Below are positions 36,414 through 49,391 of a stretch of 64,000 bases of DNA, piece by piece (the first letter of the stretch is position 1; every line of letters begins with the position of its first letter). A model generated the notes under the pieces. It was not told the origin of the DNA. It saw nothing but the letters and a program-made list of their open reading frames with translations, and made no database searches. The translations under genes and the position numbers were made by a program. The stretch is from positions 31,665,554 through 31,729,553 of the forward strand of contig JANAVB010015600.1 of the NCBI GenBank assembly GCA_029216955.1. Direction: 5' to 3'. This DNA is from Iris pallida (taxonomy: Eukaryota; Streptophyta; Magnoliopsida; Asparagales; Iridaceae).

Positions 36414-39053
36414 CTAAGATAGCATGTACTCATACTGCTCCTGTGTGAGCTGCACCATAGGGTCAGTAGGAGGCAGTGCAACATCTAGAGTCGGCATCGT
36501 CGATGGACCGGGAGGACGTATCTGTTCCAGCTCTCGCAGTCGCTCAGCATGCGTAGCAAGGGTACTCACCATCCTCTGAGAACTCTCCTCAATCGAAGTA
36601 TGTATCTGAGTGAGTGAGGCAGACATGGTCCTCTGTGATCCCACCAGCTCGACCCGTGCCTTATTTTACACCTTTCTTTTTAGGTGATTCAAATGTCGCT
36701 CGAACGGGTACATCTATCGATATTCGACGGGTCCACCAACACGTGCCTCATAGGATAAATAAATTGACAAATGCTCCATAGAGTCGAAGAATCCAGGAGG
36801 AAACACCCTCTCTAGCTTGCACAGTGTTACCGTAATGTCCTTCTCTTAATTTTCTAGACGATCAACGAGCAATTTCTTCGAACAAAGATCCCTGAAGAAT
36901 ATGCTAAGCTCCGTCAATGGATCCCAAACTTCCTGCGGTAAGAATTCTCGAAATACAATCGGAATTAACCTCTCTATGAATATGTGACAATCGTGGCTCT
37001 TCATACCCATCAATTTGTTTTCCTTCAGATCGACACATCTTCTCAGATTTGACACATATTCGTCTGGAAATTTTAGGCCCTGGATCCACCGACAATGTCT
37101 CACTTTATCCTCCTTGTCCAGTGAGAAAATTGACTTCGGCAGGAACTATTTTCTATACTCCTCTATCAAATGCAACGCAGGGCGTTTGTATATTTCTTTT
37201 AAGTCCAAACTGGCCTTGGGATTGTCTTTCGTTTTTCCCTTTACGTCCATCACAGTATTAATTATGTTATCAAACACATTCTTTTCAATATGCATGACAT
37301 CAAGATTATGTCTGATCAGATTGGTACTCCAATATGGCAGATCCCAGAATATGCTCCTCTTTGTCCAGTTATGATCTCTACCAAATCCATCGCACTTGTA
37401 CCCAGTTGTAGGATCTTCGATAGCACTTGGAAAATCTCTAACCTCCTCCTGTATCATGGCTCCATACTACCTTGGCGGTGGATCACTCTTCTCTACAACG
37501 CCGGCACGGAATGCATTCCTGTTCCTTTTGAACGGATGATCTTTTGGCAGAAATTGCCGATGACAATCAAAGAAGCACGGTTTTCCTCCGTGTTTCAAGC
37601 GGAAAGCCTTAGTACGGTCCATGCAATACGGACATGAGAGACGGCCATGAGTGCTCCATCCAGATAACATTCCATAAGCCGGAAAGTCGTTGATGGTCCA
37701 CATAAGGGTTGCCTTTATCTAAAAATTCTGCTTCCTGGAAACATCGTACGTGTTAGCGCCTACTTTCCATAACTGATTCAACTCATCTATCAAAGGCTGT
37801 AAGTACACATCAATGTTTCTCTTGGGATTGTTCGGACCAGGAATTATAACGGTTAGAAACATGTACTGAGTCTTCATGCACATCCAAGGCGGTAGGTTAT
37901 ACGGAGTGACATTCACAGGCCAGCACGAATACTGGGATCCCGAAAGACCAAAAGGAGTAAAACCGTCAGAAGATAGCCCCAACCTGACAATACGCGGATC
38001 TAAAGCAAAATCAGGATACACTCGATCAAAGTGCTTCCACGCTTCTCCATCGGATGGGTGATCCAACACTCCTTCAATTCGTTCCCGCATGTGCCAACTC
38101 ATATTTTTGGCCGTCTCTTTCACCATGAATAATCTTTGCAACCGCGACGTTAAAGGCAAGTAGTACATTGAATCGGTCGATCTTCTTGCACCGGTAGACC
38201 TTCTTGTACTAGTTGTCTTATAGCGATCAGCACCACAAAATCTGCACACATCTGCGTCCTTGTCGTCTTTGTAGTACAGTATGCACCCATTACGACAAGA
38301 ATCGATTTTTTCGTATCCCATCCAGAGCGATCTCACCATCCTCTTAGACCGATAGAAGTCTTTAGGTAACTTAGCACCCGCCGGTAAGATCTCCATAATC
38401 AACTCCAACACTCGGTTGTAGCATTCTTGCGACATGTTAAAATCTGATTTAATGCTCAACAGTCTTGTAACCACCTCCAACGGTGAATGATCCTCACCAC
38501 CAGGATACAATGGAGTCATTGCATTCTCTAGCAACTCCATGAACTTTGCAGCATCGACATTCGGTGCCTCCTCAGCTGCATCATGAACGAAACTAGGCCC
38601 CGCAGCGTCGAAAACCATGTTCACGCATTCGTCGTCGTATGTATGATTATCTGAAACAAAATTAGGTCCCGCATGCATATACGGCTCAACATAAGGCTCC
38701 GGCTCTGATGCTAAAGACATAAGTTCTCCGTGTGCGGTCCACTGATAGTAATTAGGCGTGAAACCCCTCGAGTACAAATGATATGTCACTTCCACTTCTG
38801 GATAATATTTCACGTTATGACATTTCACACACGGACACTTAATTTTGGTGTCGTCCATGTACTGAGGGAACGCCTTGGCAAACTGTAGGAACTGCTCTAC
38901 TCCCGCTATGTATTCATCCCGCACACCGCACATATCATCAGGACGACGATTGTACATCCATGAACGACACCGCAAGTAGTAATTCATATCCATTTGGAAA
39001 TTATTTTGCAGAGATGGACACACAATTATCCAATAGGCACAAATTCGTATCAT
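36414..39053 (-). pseudogene. TNP2-type CACTA transposase (nonsense-interrupted)
   Basis: The transposase would cut and move the CACTA ends. One frame runs the whole length. The N-terminal transposase-associated domain (from Met at 38993: SWMYNRRPDD, IKCPCVKCHN, HLYSRGF, YYQWTAHGE) is followed by a Cys motif (CRFCGADRY), then TNP2: LPLTSRLQRLF, MSWHMRERIEGVLDHPSDGEAW, LGLSSDGFTPFG, YNLPPWMCMK, MWTINDFPAYGMLSGWSTHG, LSCPYCMD, HNLDVMHIEKNVFDN. A DUF4218-like part comes next: GLKFPDEYVSNLRRCVDLKE, NKLMGMKSHDCHIF, LCKLERVFPPGFFDSMEHL. Stops are at 37719, 37467, 37146 and 36846 and two more near 36690 and 36660. The end (GSQRTMSASLTQIHTSIEES) resembles the C-terminus of the second CACTA protein family, implying a deletion that fused two genes. 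Confidence 0.88.
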
Positions 39054-40040
39054 AAATACCTACACTACTATTATAACTTGATATCTAAGTTCCAAAATCC
39101 TACCATACTTGCATTAAGAAATCACCACTTAACCTATTATCTATATATCCTCGTATCCTTGTCTACCTTGTATCTCACTTAATAATATGTGTGTGTGTGT
39201 TTTTTGCACTCTAAGTATTTATTATAATGAGTAGTGTATCTTCATAATTTGAGTAATGAATTCTGTTGGATAACCTGAACAATGAAATTGTATCTCATAT
39301 ATATATATAACTCTTTCTTGCCTTCAAGATACCAACTCTCCTCTCTCACTCTATTCTCTATTTTTGAGTCACTCTTAGAAAACCAACCTGTCCTACTCTC
39401 TTGCCTATCCCCTCTCACTGGACACATCTGACACAAGGAGCCTCACATAGGCTCATACAACCTCTGATATTGAGTTACTGACCTCTAACACATGTATCCT
39501 AACTGTTACTCTCATGCCCGGCTAATTTCTGACACTAACACATACTAACCTCACTCAAACTCTCTCATAATGATTTTCTGCAGTACAAAACTGACACCAC
39601 TATGCAACACACATTCCTAATGCATGGGCTTAATTAATCTCACTCTCTGATACCCTCTAACAAAGCCACTAATACTCAACTCTACAGGAATACTGATACT
39701 TTAGTATCTCTAAGACACACAAACACTCACTGATACAAGCTCCTAACTATCCAACGGGGTCACTTCACTCCATGTCCTACACAGGACAGATAACCTTCCT
39801 TCACGGTCATTGATAGACACATAGGCCAACTCGCATAGGCTCTAACACAGGTCCAACAGTGGCATGTTCACCCTCTTCTCTACTTCATTTTCACTAGCGG
39901 AGAACCGAAGCACGCGTAGTTCGAATCTAGGCCGTAGCCCCGGTGATGCAGCGGGCAGTGGGTGCTGCTCGAGAGGACGTGGCCTATGAAATATACGCCG
40001 ACGGAAGGGTGAGGCGGCGGCAGCGGCGGATAGGGGGAGG
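39054..40040 (-). other. H upstream region of the transposase
   Basis: No coding motif. AT-rich sequence turns GC-rich near 39890, where the D insertion separates it from its continuation at 49392. It probably holds the transposase 5' intron or leader. Confidence 0.5.
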
Positions 40041-41153
40041 TGTCACGACCCGCACCCGGATATACGGGTACGAATACGTGGGCCACGCCCAGCCTACGCC
40101 GCGGTATCGGCGGTAGAACGCTGTCAAGTATACTATACTAACTACAACATCTAAGAATCCATAACTAGAAATGTACTCATGTCACATCACGAAAACTAAG
40201 GAAGATAAGACAAGAAATAATAAGAATATCACTAGAACAACTAGAATCTATAATAATCATAAGACAGGAAGATAATGAAGGAACAACAAGACTAACTAAG
40301 GAATAACTACCAGACAACTCACATGGAGGAACTGTGAGATCCACCTCAGCTAGCAATATCATGAAGTCCAAATACTGAGGCACAACTACTCCTAAAATTT
40401 TCATAATGTATCCAGTCAGGAGCGGAACGAGTACAAATCTCAAATAACAGTTCTAATTAGACGATATTGAACATGTAGCAGTAAATAGAGATAATATACA
40501 AGAAATCATGAAATGTACATGTGAGTATCATGGCAGGGTAAGCTGTAAATCTAGAGCTAGAACAAGGCAAGTAAAACTGATCATGACATGTACAAGAATC
40601 AAGAATCATATATCTAGGTGTGTGAATACTAGCTACAACATGTGGCCGGATTGGGTCTGCACAAGGTTATGATCAGCCAATCCCACGTGGAGTGTAGGAT
40701 TGGTAGCATTCAAGGTCTACAAGAATAAACAAGGTGGGTAATGACCACACATCTACACTAGTACTCCCCGTCCCCGACTGGTAGAGTGGATCCAAACAGG
40801 ACACGTCACTGCACGGGATTCTAATGAGAAGGTCGCGAACCTTCTCTAGAATCAGTGACCACATATCGAGCAAGAGCTACAAGGGTGCTTGCACAATACA
40901 TCCCAACCTAAGAAGGAGAAACATCTCTCGTCGGGATCCATGAATACCAATCCGTGTGACCAATGTGTCGAGAACAAGCATATCTACACTAAATACAAGA
41001 AACATAAACGATATCATAAAACAGAAATATTATCAGAGAATGTACTCGCCTGGGGTCCTGCTGTCAATATGAATCAGGGTTCAGAGTAAAGCCACAGACC
41101 TAAAGATGAAATAATACAAGAGCTGATCAGGGTCAAAAGACATACTAACATCT

Positions 41154-41402
41154 AGGTCAAACTAAGTCAAACTGGGTCAAGGTTGACGTACAGTTGACTT
41201 TGGTCAACTGGTCAACTCTGGTTCAGTTCTAGTCAATTGTAGGCTACGGTTGACTTCCGGTTGACTTTGGTCAAAATAGTCAACCAAGGTCAAAATTAGT
41301 CTAACCTAGGTCAAATGTTGACTCTACTTCGACGTTCAGTCAAAGTAGTCAACCATGGTCAAACTGGGTTAAAGCTAGCCTCTACAACCATCTACAGGGT
41401 CA
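41154..41402. promoter_or_regulatory. TTGAC (W-box-like) cluster in the D 3' LTR
   Basis: About 18 GTCAA/TTGAC cores in 250 bp on both strands, nearly all in the TTGACY form. Random sequence would give roughly one in several hundred bases. Confidence 0.55.
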
Positions 41403-43347
41403 ACACATGCAATTTCAGTGGTTGTGAAATCACTGGAATCGATGGATCTTAAATACCACAAAAGGAGAAAGATTATAATGATAGGGTAAAAACCTACAGA
41501 TATTGTCGGATGGTGAAACTAACATCACCAACGTGTCCAGAATGGTCAAATCAGCTAGGATAGCCTGTCCAAAAGTCCAATTTGGACACAGGGGCAAAAC
41601 GGTAATTTTGGGCCAAAATGATGTCCGCCGTTGGACACACTTTGCACCGAAAAACGTGCTGAAATAATAGTGCACAAAACCTAACAAATTATATGTCCAC
41701 GAATCCAGAATGAAGATACGATCCCAACGGTATATCCAGAATTGGATTCCGTTGACCCGATCCCAAATTGGTCCGTTGACGCGGACATTTGGAATCCGGT
41801 TTGCACGGAAATGCGTGCCGGAGCAAACGTCTTCAAAACTCAGCAAATTATATGTCAACGAGTCCAGAATGACGATACGAACTCAACGGTATATCCGGAA
41901 TTAGATTCCGATGAGCCGGCGTCAAAAAGTCCCGTTGACTCAGAAAGTGGGACCCGCTTTGCACTGAAATACGTGCCAGGGCCCACGTTCTCCAAATCAA
42001 GCAAACTTTATATGAAAACATGCCAGAACGACGCCACGAGTCTACTGGTGGTGTCAGAAATTGAATCCGGAGTCCCGGGTTCAAAAATGGAATTTTACAA
42101 GTGCAACACTAAGAATTCGAACGGCCAACCTTGGCGTCGAATTCGACCGACCTAACAAGCTCAAACTGAAATAAAATCTAAAGGGGGCAGGAAGAGGGTT
42201 ATACCAGCTGTGCACCGGAACTGGTGGCGCGCAAAACGGAGCTGCGATGACGAAGATACGAACCCGCGAAGTTGGCGTCGCAAAACTGTCCAAATACAGT
42301 ACAAATTAAAACGTCAACTTGGTGGCCGGTTTTGATGTATCAAACGACGAAATTAACGGATGAAATTTGACGTGAGCGAAGAGGGATATACCGAGATTGC
42401 GACGGAGCAAAAAGTTCGCCGATCCAACGGTCGGATTGCCCAGAAAATCGTCACGAAGTTGCTGTCCCGAGAGACGAATTCTGATTTCGAAACGCGCGCG
42501 CGTCGACGGGATTTCGTCCAAACGCACGAATCGCCCATTTAACGCGTCGGAGAGGAAGGCAGTGGCCATGGGGGCCTGCCTGGGGGTGCGCCCGGACGAG
42601 GGGGAGTGGTCGGGGGTGCACGCCGGCCACATGGTGGCGCACGGCGGCGACAGTGGCGCGCGCGCGAGGGTGGCGCGGCTGCACTGTGCGCTGCCGCTGC
42701 TGCAGCGCTTGCTGCACACGCGCGCGCGACAGCTGCGGCGGCGTGCGGCTGAGGTTGGCCGGAGGAGGGTGGCGCGGCGCAGCTCGGGTTGTGGTGGTGG
42801 TGGTGGTGAATGATAATGATGATGGTGAAGGTGATGATGTGGTTAAAAAAAAATGAAGAAGAAGAAGAAAAGAATGGGGGTGTGGGTGCTCTCGGCTGTG
42901 AGAGAGATGATGATGATGAAGAGGAGAAGAAGAAAAAAATGATGGAGTTGAGGGGGGGGGGGGAGTTGTGCTGGTTCGTGCAAAGGAAGGGGGTTGTCCT
43001 TGTGTGTGATGGGAAGGAGAGAGAGAGAGAGATATAATATAATATATATATATGTGTGTATATATATTATATATAGAGAGTGAGTTATAGATATTATTAT
43101 TGGAGAGAGAGTAGAGAGAAAGTAGAGAGAGGGAGAGAGATGTGTCCGGCCACACATGGGGGGGGTGTGCTGTGATGTGTGGGTTGTATGTGTTTGTGTC
43201 CAAGTGAAGAGAGAGGGATTATTTACTTCATGAGGAAGAAAAGAGAGGTAGAGATATTTTTTTAGAGAGAGGGTGGGGAATGTCGGCTGCTCATAGGGGG
43301 AGTTAGGAGAGAGAGTGAGGTGGGGATGTGAGAGAGAGAGAGTTATC

Positions 43348-43350
<3 letters not shown>

Positions 43351-43424
<74 letters not shown>
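43351..43424. repeat. AT microsatellite in the D 3' LTR
   Basis: About 37 AT units; the other LTR has about 26 (48711-48762), a post-insertion length change. Confidence 0.92.
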
Positions 43425-43427
<3 letters not shown>

Positions 43428-44046
43428 AAATGGAGAGAGAAGAGACATTTATATAAAATAAACGTATTTTCAAATAGGAAAAAAAATACAGACACATCAA
43501 TGGAATGTATGGGCAGTCATGGTAGGGTCCATGCCAAACTGGGTCGGACGTTGGGCCAAGTTTGGACAAAGTCGAAGCCAAGATTTAATTAAAATAATAA
43601 ATTAAGCAAATTAATTCATGGATGAAATAGGAGCACAAGGGAGATCGAAATTTTGGCACGCAAGTGGCACCTGCATAGTTTACTCAAAACAGGCCAGGGC
43701 CATAAATTGGGTCGACTGGATTGGACCGATGTCAGGCCCGGAATTTAAATTGAAAATTAAATCAGGAATTACGGCAGACGATAAATTGGTCTAAATTGAC
43801 CCGAACTTGCGCGAGACAAAAAGAATACAAGGGAACAAGTTCGAGTGGGACACGATATATCAAAATGAAGATAATCTCGTCTACTATAAACTCCAAGAAG
43901 GAAGTTTTCAGAGACTGGCATCCCTGATGCTCTAGAATTCCTAGTCACGGTAAAGAGCATTAAATCAAATAATAATCAAATAATAATATTCTAATTAATT
44001 GATTATTAAAATTAAAAAAAATCAGTCCTAAATTCAGGGGCTTACA

Positions 44047-45395
44047 ATCCTACCCACCTTATAAAAATTTCGTCCTCGAAATTAAAGGTTGGTAGCGGGG
44101 TTAAAACATGATAGAAGATTTAGGCCATAATTTAGGCACGATCCAAGAATGACGAGTTTGCACGATCAAGATAATCGATTTAAAATTGTTCAGGCACGAT
44201 GAGGGATTTGGCACGATAGAATTATGATATGAACAAAATCATATGTGCATAATTTCAGAAATAAGCCAAGTCATTGGGGCACGATTTTAGAGACAATTTA
44301 GAGAATCGAAGATATAATTGAAGTCCAAGTACGGGATGATTTGTATAATCAAGACATAGCTAAACAAGGCAAAGGAAATGACGGTAAGATGAGAAAATCA
44401 TCATGCGATGGGAGAGAAAATAATGATAAACAAGAAATAATGGTAGGAATTATCTTGCTCAATTGGTAAAAGAAGTGAATCAACTTAAGATATGACCTGA
44501 TAACCATACACGTCTATCCAAAATTATGTTGCCAGAATTTACGCCACGCCAGTAAATATAGCTACAATAAACGATAGAGTCCATAACCAAGGTATACACC
44601 CTATAATCATGTCATCTAGATTCCTTACCACGCCAACCGGTATGGCTGCAAGAGAATCTAAATTCCATAACTAGGATAGTATATCCAAAATCAGGCTCCA
44701 TGTCCCGGTCAGGCTAGCTAATATGACTGCGATAATTTCAAACTCCATAAGTAAAGAAGACACTGTTCTCATTGTTCTCGTCCAAAATATGTTTATCAGG
44801 ATATCTTAACTCAATTCTTAAAAGAATTATCTAAAACAAAATCAAAGGTCAACAACGAATATTAAGATTTAAAATTCAACAACAAGTCAAGGGTAAGTTA
44901 ATAGAAACAACGGAAACAACTTCCGAAATAGGGTTCAGAGGAAATTTTCAGGGAAAGTCCCGAGGGTACTACCTAGGTCAAGATAGAAAATGGTGGAATA
45001 TAATTTAAAACAAACCTCGACCATGATACGAGGTTGGTAAATCATATTCTCTCTCTAACCTAGATGATATACAAGTCCAACTTATACCTTCCCTCTGGGG
45101 TCCACAAACTCATCCCAAGAGGGAATAAAGTTTGATACGGACGGATATTTCAGAAATCATGACGAATGGAAACAAGTGGGAGAAGATTTGAAAGCCTCCG
45201 AAACAAGATTCCCAGGGGTCATCCCTGGAATCTACCAAGAGTTTCTAATATGTGACTGAGTACCAAAATCCTAAAATATTCCATGACTCAACCTTAATCC
45301 TAGGGCAGGCTCGCAGTAGTACAGATAAGCTCAAGTACTACCACGACTTCGCATTAATTGCAAAGACTGACCTGCATGGGCCACCACTAAAAACG
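44047..45395 (-). other. Element D internal region, non-coding
   Basis: It holds a pre-LTR box on the left (minus-strand AATTTCGAGGACGAAATT at 44066-44083, followed by AAGGTGGGTAGGAT) and a primer site on the right. Between them is 1.3 kb of AT-rich sequence with no gag, protease, RT or integrase motif in any frame. Short GCACGAT words recur at 44100-44300. Confidence 0.8.
45369..45386 (-). other. Primer-binding site of D (tRNA-Ile)
   Basis: The plus strand reads GACCTGCATGGGCCACCA, identical over 18 nt to the 3' end of plant tRNA-Ile(AAU) with CCA, as I recall it. It lies 9 nt from the LTR edge. Confidence 0.8.
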
Positions 45396-48300
45396 TGTCA
45401 CGACCCGCACCCGGATATACGGGTACGAATACGTGGGCCACGCCCAGCCTACGCCGCGGTATCGGCGGTAGAACGCTGTCAAGTATACTATACTAACTAC
45501 AACATCTAAGAATCCATAACTAGAAATGTACTCATGTCACATCACGAAAACTAAGGAAGATAAGACAAGAAATAATAAGAATATCACTAGAACAACTAGA
45601 ATCTATAATAATCATAAGACAGGAAGATAATGAAGGAACAACAAGACTAACTAAGGAATAACTACCAGACAACTCACATGGAGGAACTGTGAGATCCACC
45701 TCAGCTAGCAATATAATGAAGTCCAAATACTGAGGCACAACTACTCCTAAAATTTTCATAACGTATCCAGTCAGGAGCGGAACGAGTACAAATCTCAAAT
45801 AACAGTTCTAATTAGACGATATTGAACATGTAGCAGTAAATAGAGATAATATACAAGAAATCATGAAATGTACATGTGAGTATCATGGCAGGGTAAGCTG
45901 TAAATCTAGAGCTAGAACAAGGCAAGTAAAACTGATCATGACATGTACAAGAATCAAGAATCATATATCTAGGTGTGTGAATACTAGCTACAACATGTGG
46001 CCGGATTGGGTCTGCACAAGGTTATGATCAGCCAATCCCACGTGGAGTGTAGGATTGGTAGCATTCAAGGTCTACAAGAATAAACAAGGTGGGTAATGAC
46101 CACACATCTACACTAGTACTCCCCGTCCCCGACTGGTAGAGTGGATCCAAACAGGACACGTCACTGCACGGGATTCTAATGAGAAGGTCGCGAACCTTCT
46201 CTAGAATCAGTGACCACATATCGAGCAAGAGCTACAAGGGTGCTTGCACAATACATCCCAACCTAAGAAGGAGAAACATCTCTCGTCGGGATCCATGAAT
46301 ACCAATCCGTGTGACCAATGTGTCGAGAACAAGCATATCTACACTAAATACAAGAAACATAAACGATATCATAAAACAGAAATATTATCAGAGAATGTAC
46401 TCGCCTGGGGTCCTGCTGTCAATATGAATCAGGGTTCAGAGTAAAGCCACAGACCTAAAGATGAAATAATACAAGAGCTGATCAGGGTCAAAAGACATAC
46501 TAACATCTAGGTCAAACTAAGTCAAACTGGGTCAAGGTTGACGTACAGTTGACTTTGGTCAACTGGTCAACTCTGGTTCAGTTCTAGTCAATTGTAGGCT
46601 ACGGTTGACTTCCGGTTGACTTTGGTCAAAATAGTCAACCAAGGTCAAAATTAGTCTAACCTAGGTCAAATGTTGACTCTACTTCGACGTTCAGTCAAAG
46701 TAGTCAACCATGGTCAAACTGGGTTAAAGCTAGCCTCTACAACCATCTACAGGGTCAACACATGCAATTTCAGTGGTTGTGAAATCACTGGAATCGATGG
46801 ATCTTAAATACCACAAAAGGAGAAAGATTATAATGATAGGGTAAAAACCTACAGATATTGTCGGATGGTGAAACTAACATCACCAACGTGTCCAGAATGG
46901 TCAAATCAGCTAGGATAGCCTGTCCAAAAGTCCAATTTGGACACAGGGGCAAAACGGTAATTTTGGGCCAAAATGATGTCCGCCGTTGGACACACTTTGC
47001 ACCGAAAAACGTGCTGAAATAATAGTGCACAAAACCTAACAAATTATATGTCCACGAATCCAGAATGAAGATACGATCCCAACGGTATATCCAGAATTGG
47101 ATTCCGTTGACCCGATCCCAAATTGGTCCGTTGACGCGGACATTTGGAATCCGGTTTGCACGGAAATGCGTGCCGGAGCAAACGTCTTCAAAACTCAGCA
47201 AATTATATGTCAACGAGTCCAGAATGACGATACGAACTCAACGGTATATCTGGAATTAGATTCCGATGAGCCAGCGTCAAAAAGTCCCGTTGACTCAGAA
47301 AGTGGGACCCGCTTTGCACCGAAATACGTGCCAGGGCCCACGTTCTCCAAATCAAGCAAACTTTATATGAAAACATGCTAGAACGACGCCACGAGTCTAC
47401 TGGTGGTGTCAGAAATTGAATCCGGAGTCTCGGGTTCAAAAATGGAATTTTACAAGTGCAACACTAAGAATTCAAACGGCCAACCTTGGCGTCGAATTCG
47501 ACCGACCTAACAAGCTCAAACTGAAATAAAATCTAAAGGGGGCAGGAAGAGGGTTATACCAGCTGTGCACCGGAACTGGTGGCGCGCAAAACGGAGCTGC
47601 GATGACGAAGATACGAACCCGCGAAGTTGGCGTCGCAAAACTGTCCAAATACAGTACAAATTAAAACGTCAACTTGGTGGCCGGTTTTGATGTATCAAAC
47701 GACGAAATTAACGGATGAAATTTGAGGTGAGCGAAGAGGGATATACCGAGATTGCGACGGAGCAAAAAGTTCGCCGATCCAACGGTCGGATTGCCCAGAA
47801 AATCGTCACGAAGTTGCTGTCCCGAGAGACGAATTCTGATTTCGAAACGCGCGCGCGTCGACGGGATTTCGTCCAAACGCACGAATCGCCCATTTAACGC
47901 GTCGAAGAGGAAGGCAGTGGCCATGGGGGCCTGCCTGGGGGTGCGCCCGGACGAGGGGGAGTGGTCGGGGGTGCACGCCGGCCACGTGGTGGCGCACGGC
48001 GGCGACAGTGGCGCGCGCGCGAGGGTGGCGCGGCTGCACTGTGCGCTGCCGCTGCTGCAGCGCTTGCTGCGCACGCGCGCGCGACAGCTGCGGCGGCGTG
48101 CGGCTGAGGTTGGCCGGAGGAGGGTGGCGCGGCGCAGCTCGGGTTGTGGTGGTGGTGGTGGTGAATGATAATGATGATGGTGAAGGTGATGATGTGGTTA
48201 AAAAAAATGAAGAAGAAGAAGAAAAGAATGGGGGTGTGGGTGCTCTCGGCTGTGAGAGAGATGATGATGATGAAGAGGAGAAGAAGAAAAAAATGATGGA

Positions 48301-48707
48301 GTTGAGGGGGGGGAGTTGTGCTGGTTCGTGCAAAGGAAGGGGGTTGTCCTTGTGTGTGATGGGAAGGAGAGAGAGAGAGAGAGATATAATATAATATATA
48401 TATATGTGTGTATATATATTATATATAGAGAGTGAGTTATAGATATTATTATTGGAGAGAGAGTAGAGAGAAAGTAGAGAGAGGGAGAGAGATGTGTCCG
48501 GCCACACATGGGGGGGGGGGGGGGGTGTGCTGTGATGTGTGGGTTGTATGTGTTTGTGTCCAAGTGAAGAGAGAGGGATTATTTACTTCATGAGGAAGAA
48601 AAGAGAGGTAGAGATATTTTTTTAGAGAGAGGGTGGGGAATGTCGGCTGCTCATAGGGGGAGTTAGGAGAGAGAGTGAGGTGGGGATGTGAGAGAGAGAG
48701 AGTTATC

Positions 48708-48765
<58 letters not shown>

Positions 48766-49386
48766 TTAAATGGAGAGAGAAGAGACATTTATATAAAATA
48801 AACGTATTTTCAAATAGGAAAAAAAATACAGACACATCAATGGAATGTATGGGCAGTCATGGTAGGGTCCATGCCAAACTGGGTCGGACGTTGGGCCAAG
48901 TTTGGACAAAGTCGAAGCCAAGATTTAATTAAAATAATAAATTAAGCAAATTAATTCATGGATGAAATAGGAGCACAAGGGAGATCGAAATTTTGGCACG
49001 CAAGTGGCACCTGCATAGTTTACTCAAAACAGGCCAGGGCCATAAATTGGGTCGACTGGATTGGACCGATGTCAAGCCCGGAATTTAAATTGGAAATTAA
49101 ATCAGGAATTACGGCAGACGATAAATTGGTCTAAATTGACCCGAACTTGCGCGAGGCAAAAAGAATACAAGGGAACAAGTTCGAGTGGGACACGATATAT
49201 CAAAATGAAGATAATCTCGTCTACTATAAACTCCAAGAAGGAAGTTTTCAGAGACTGGCATCCCTGATGCTCTAGAATTCCTAGTCACGGTAAAGAGCAT
49301 TAAATCAAATAATAATCAAATAATAATATTCTAATTAATTGATTATTAAAATTAAAAAAAATCAGCCCTAAATTCAGGGGCTTACA
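45396..49386 (-). repeat. Element D 5' LTR (4.0 kb)
   Basis: A near-identical copy of 40041-44046, offset by 5355 bp. A TTGAC cluster lies at 46509-46757, the GC-rich part around 47650-48150, and AT repeats at 48711-48762. Runs of G and GAGA near 48290-48530 vary in length between the copies. Non-coding. Confidence 0.93.
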
Positions 49387-49391
49387 GGAGG

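Larger units (their letters stand above)
40041..44046 (-). repeat. Element D 3' LTR (4.0 kb)
   Basis: On the plus strand it runs from TGTCACGACCCGCACCCGG to GGGGCTTACA. It holds a TTGAC cluster (41154-41402), a GC-rich segment (42300-42800), purine-rich GAGAGA runs, and an AT microsatellite (43351-43424). Long open frames here (142 codons at 41430-41858, 250 at 42451-43203) have no known domain and reappear in the other LTR because the copies are nearly identical. Confidence 0.93.
40041..49386 (-). mobile_element. Element D: recent, coding-less LTR retrotransposon in H
   Basis: The LTRs at 40041-44046 and 45396-49386 flank only 1.35 kb of internal sequence. The target duplication GGAGG is exact (40036-40040 and 49387-49391). 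A perfect 18-nt primer site, the pre-LTR stem-loop and a polypurine tract are present, but there is no gag or pol. It is a large non-autonomous derivative (LARD-like) needing proteins in trans. By eye I count about 17 substitutions, mostly transitions, over 3.9 kb between the LTRs, plus length changes in simple repeats. This is the youngest insertion in the window. Confidence 0.93.

Noticed and set aside
42451..43203. A 250-codon minus-strand frame, the longest in D (also 233 codons at 47806-48507).
   Set aside because: Composition is driven by CT/GAGA and CCACCA simple repeats, lengths differ between LTR copies through repeat-length changes, and no domain is seen.
45369..45386. A tRNA-Ile gene fragment.
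   Set aside because: Only the 3' 18 nt including CCA are present. Nuclear tRNA genes do not encode CCA, and the position just inside the LTR identifies a primer-binding site.
40041..49386. A 4-kb tandem segmental duplication (40041-44046 and 45396-49386) containing repeated 142-, 137- and 66-codon frames.
   Set aside because: The copies are the two LTRs of one retrotransposon: they have TG/CA-type ends, a GGAGG target duplication outside only, and a primer site and polypurine tract inside. The duplicated frames have no domain and are identical only because the LTRs are.
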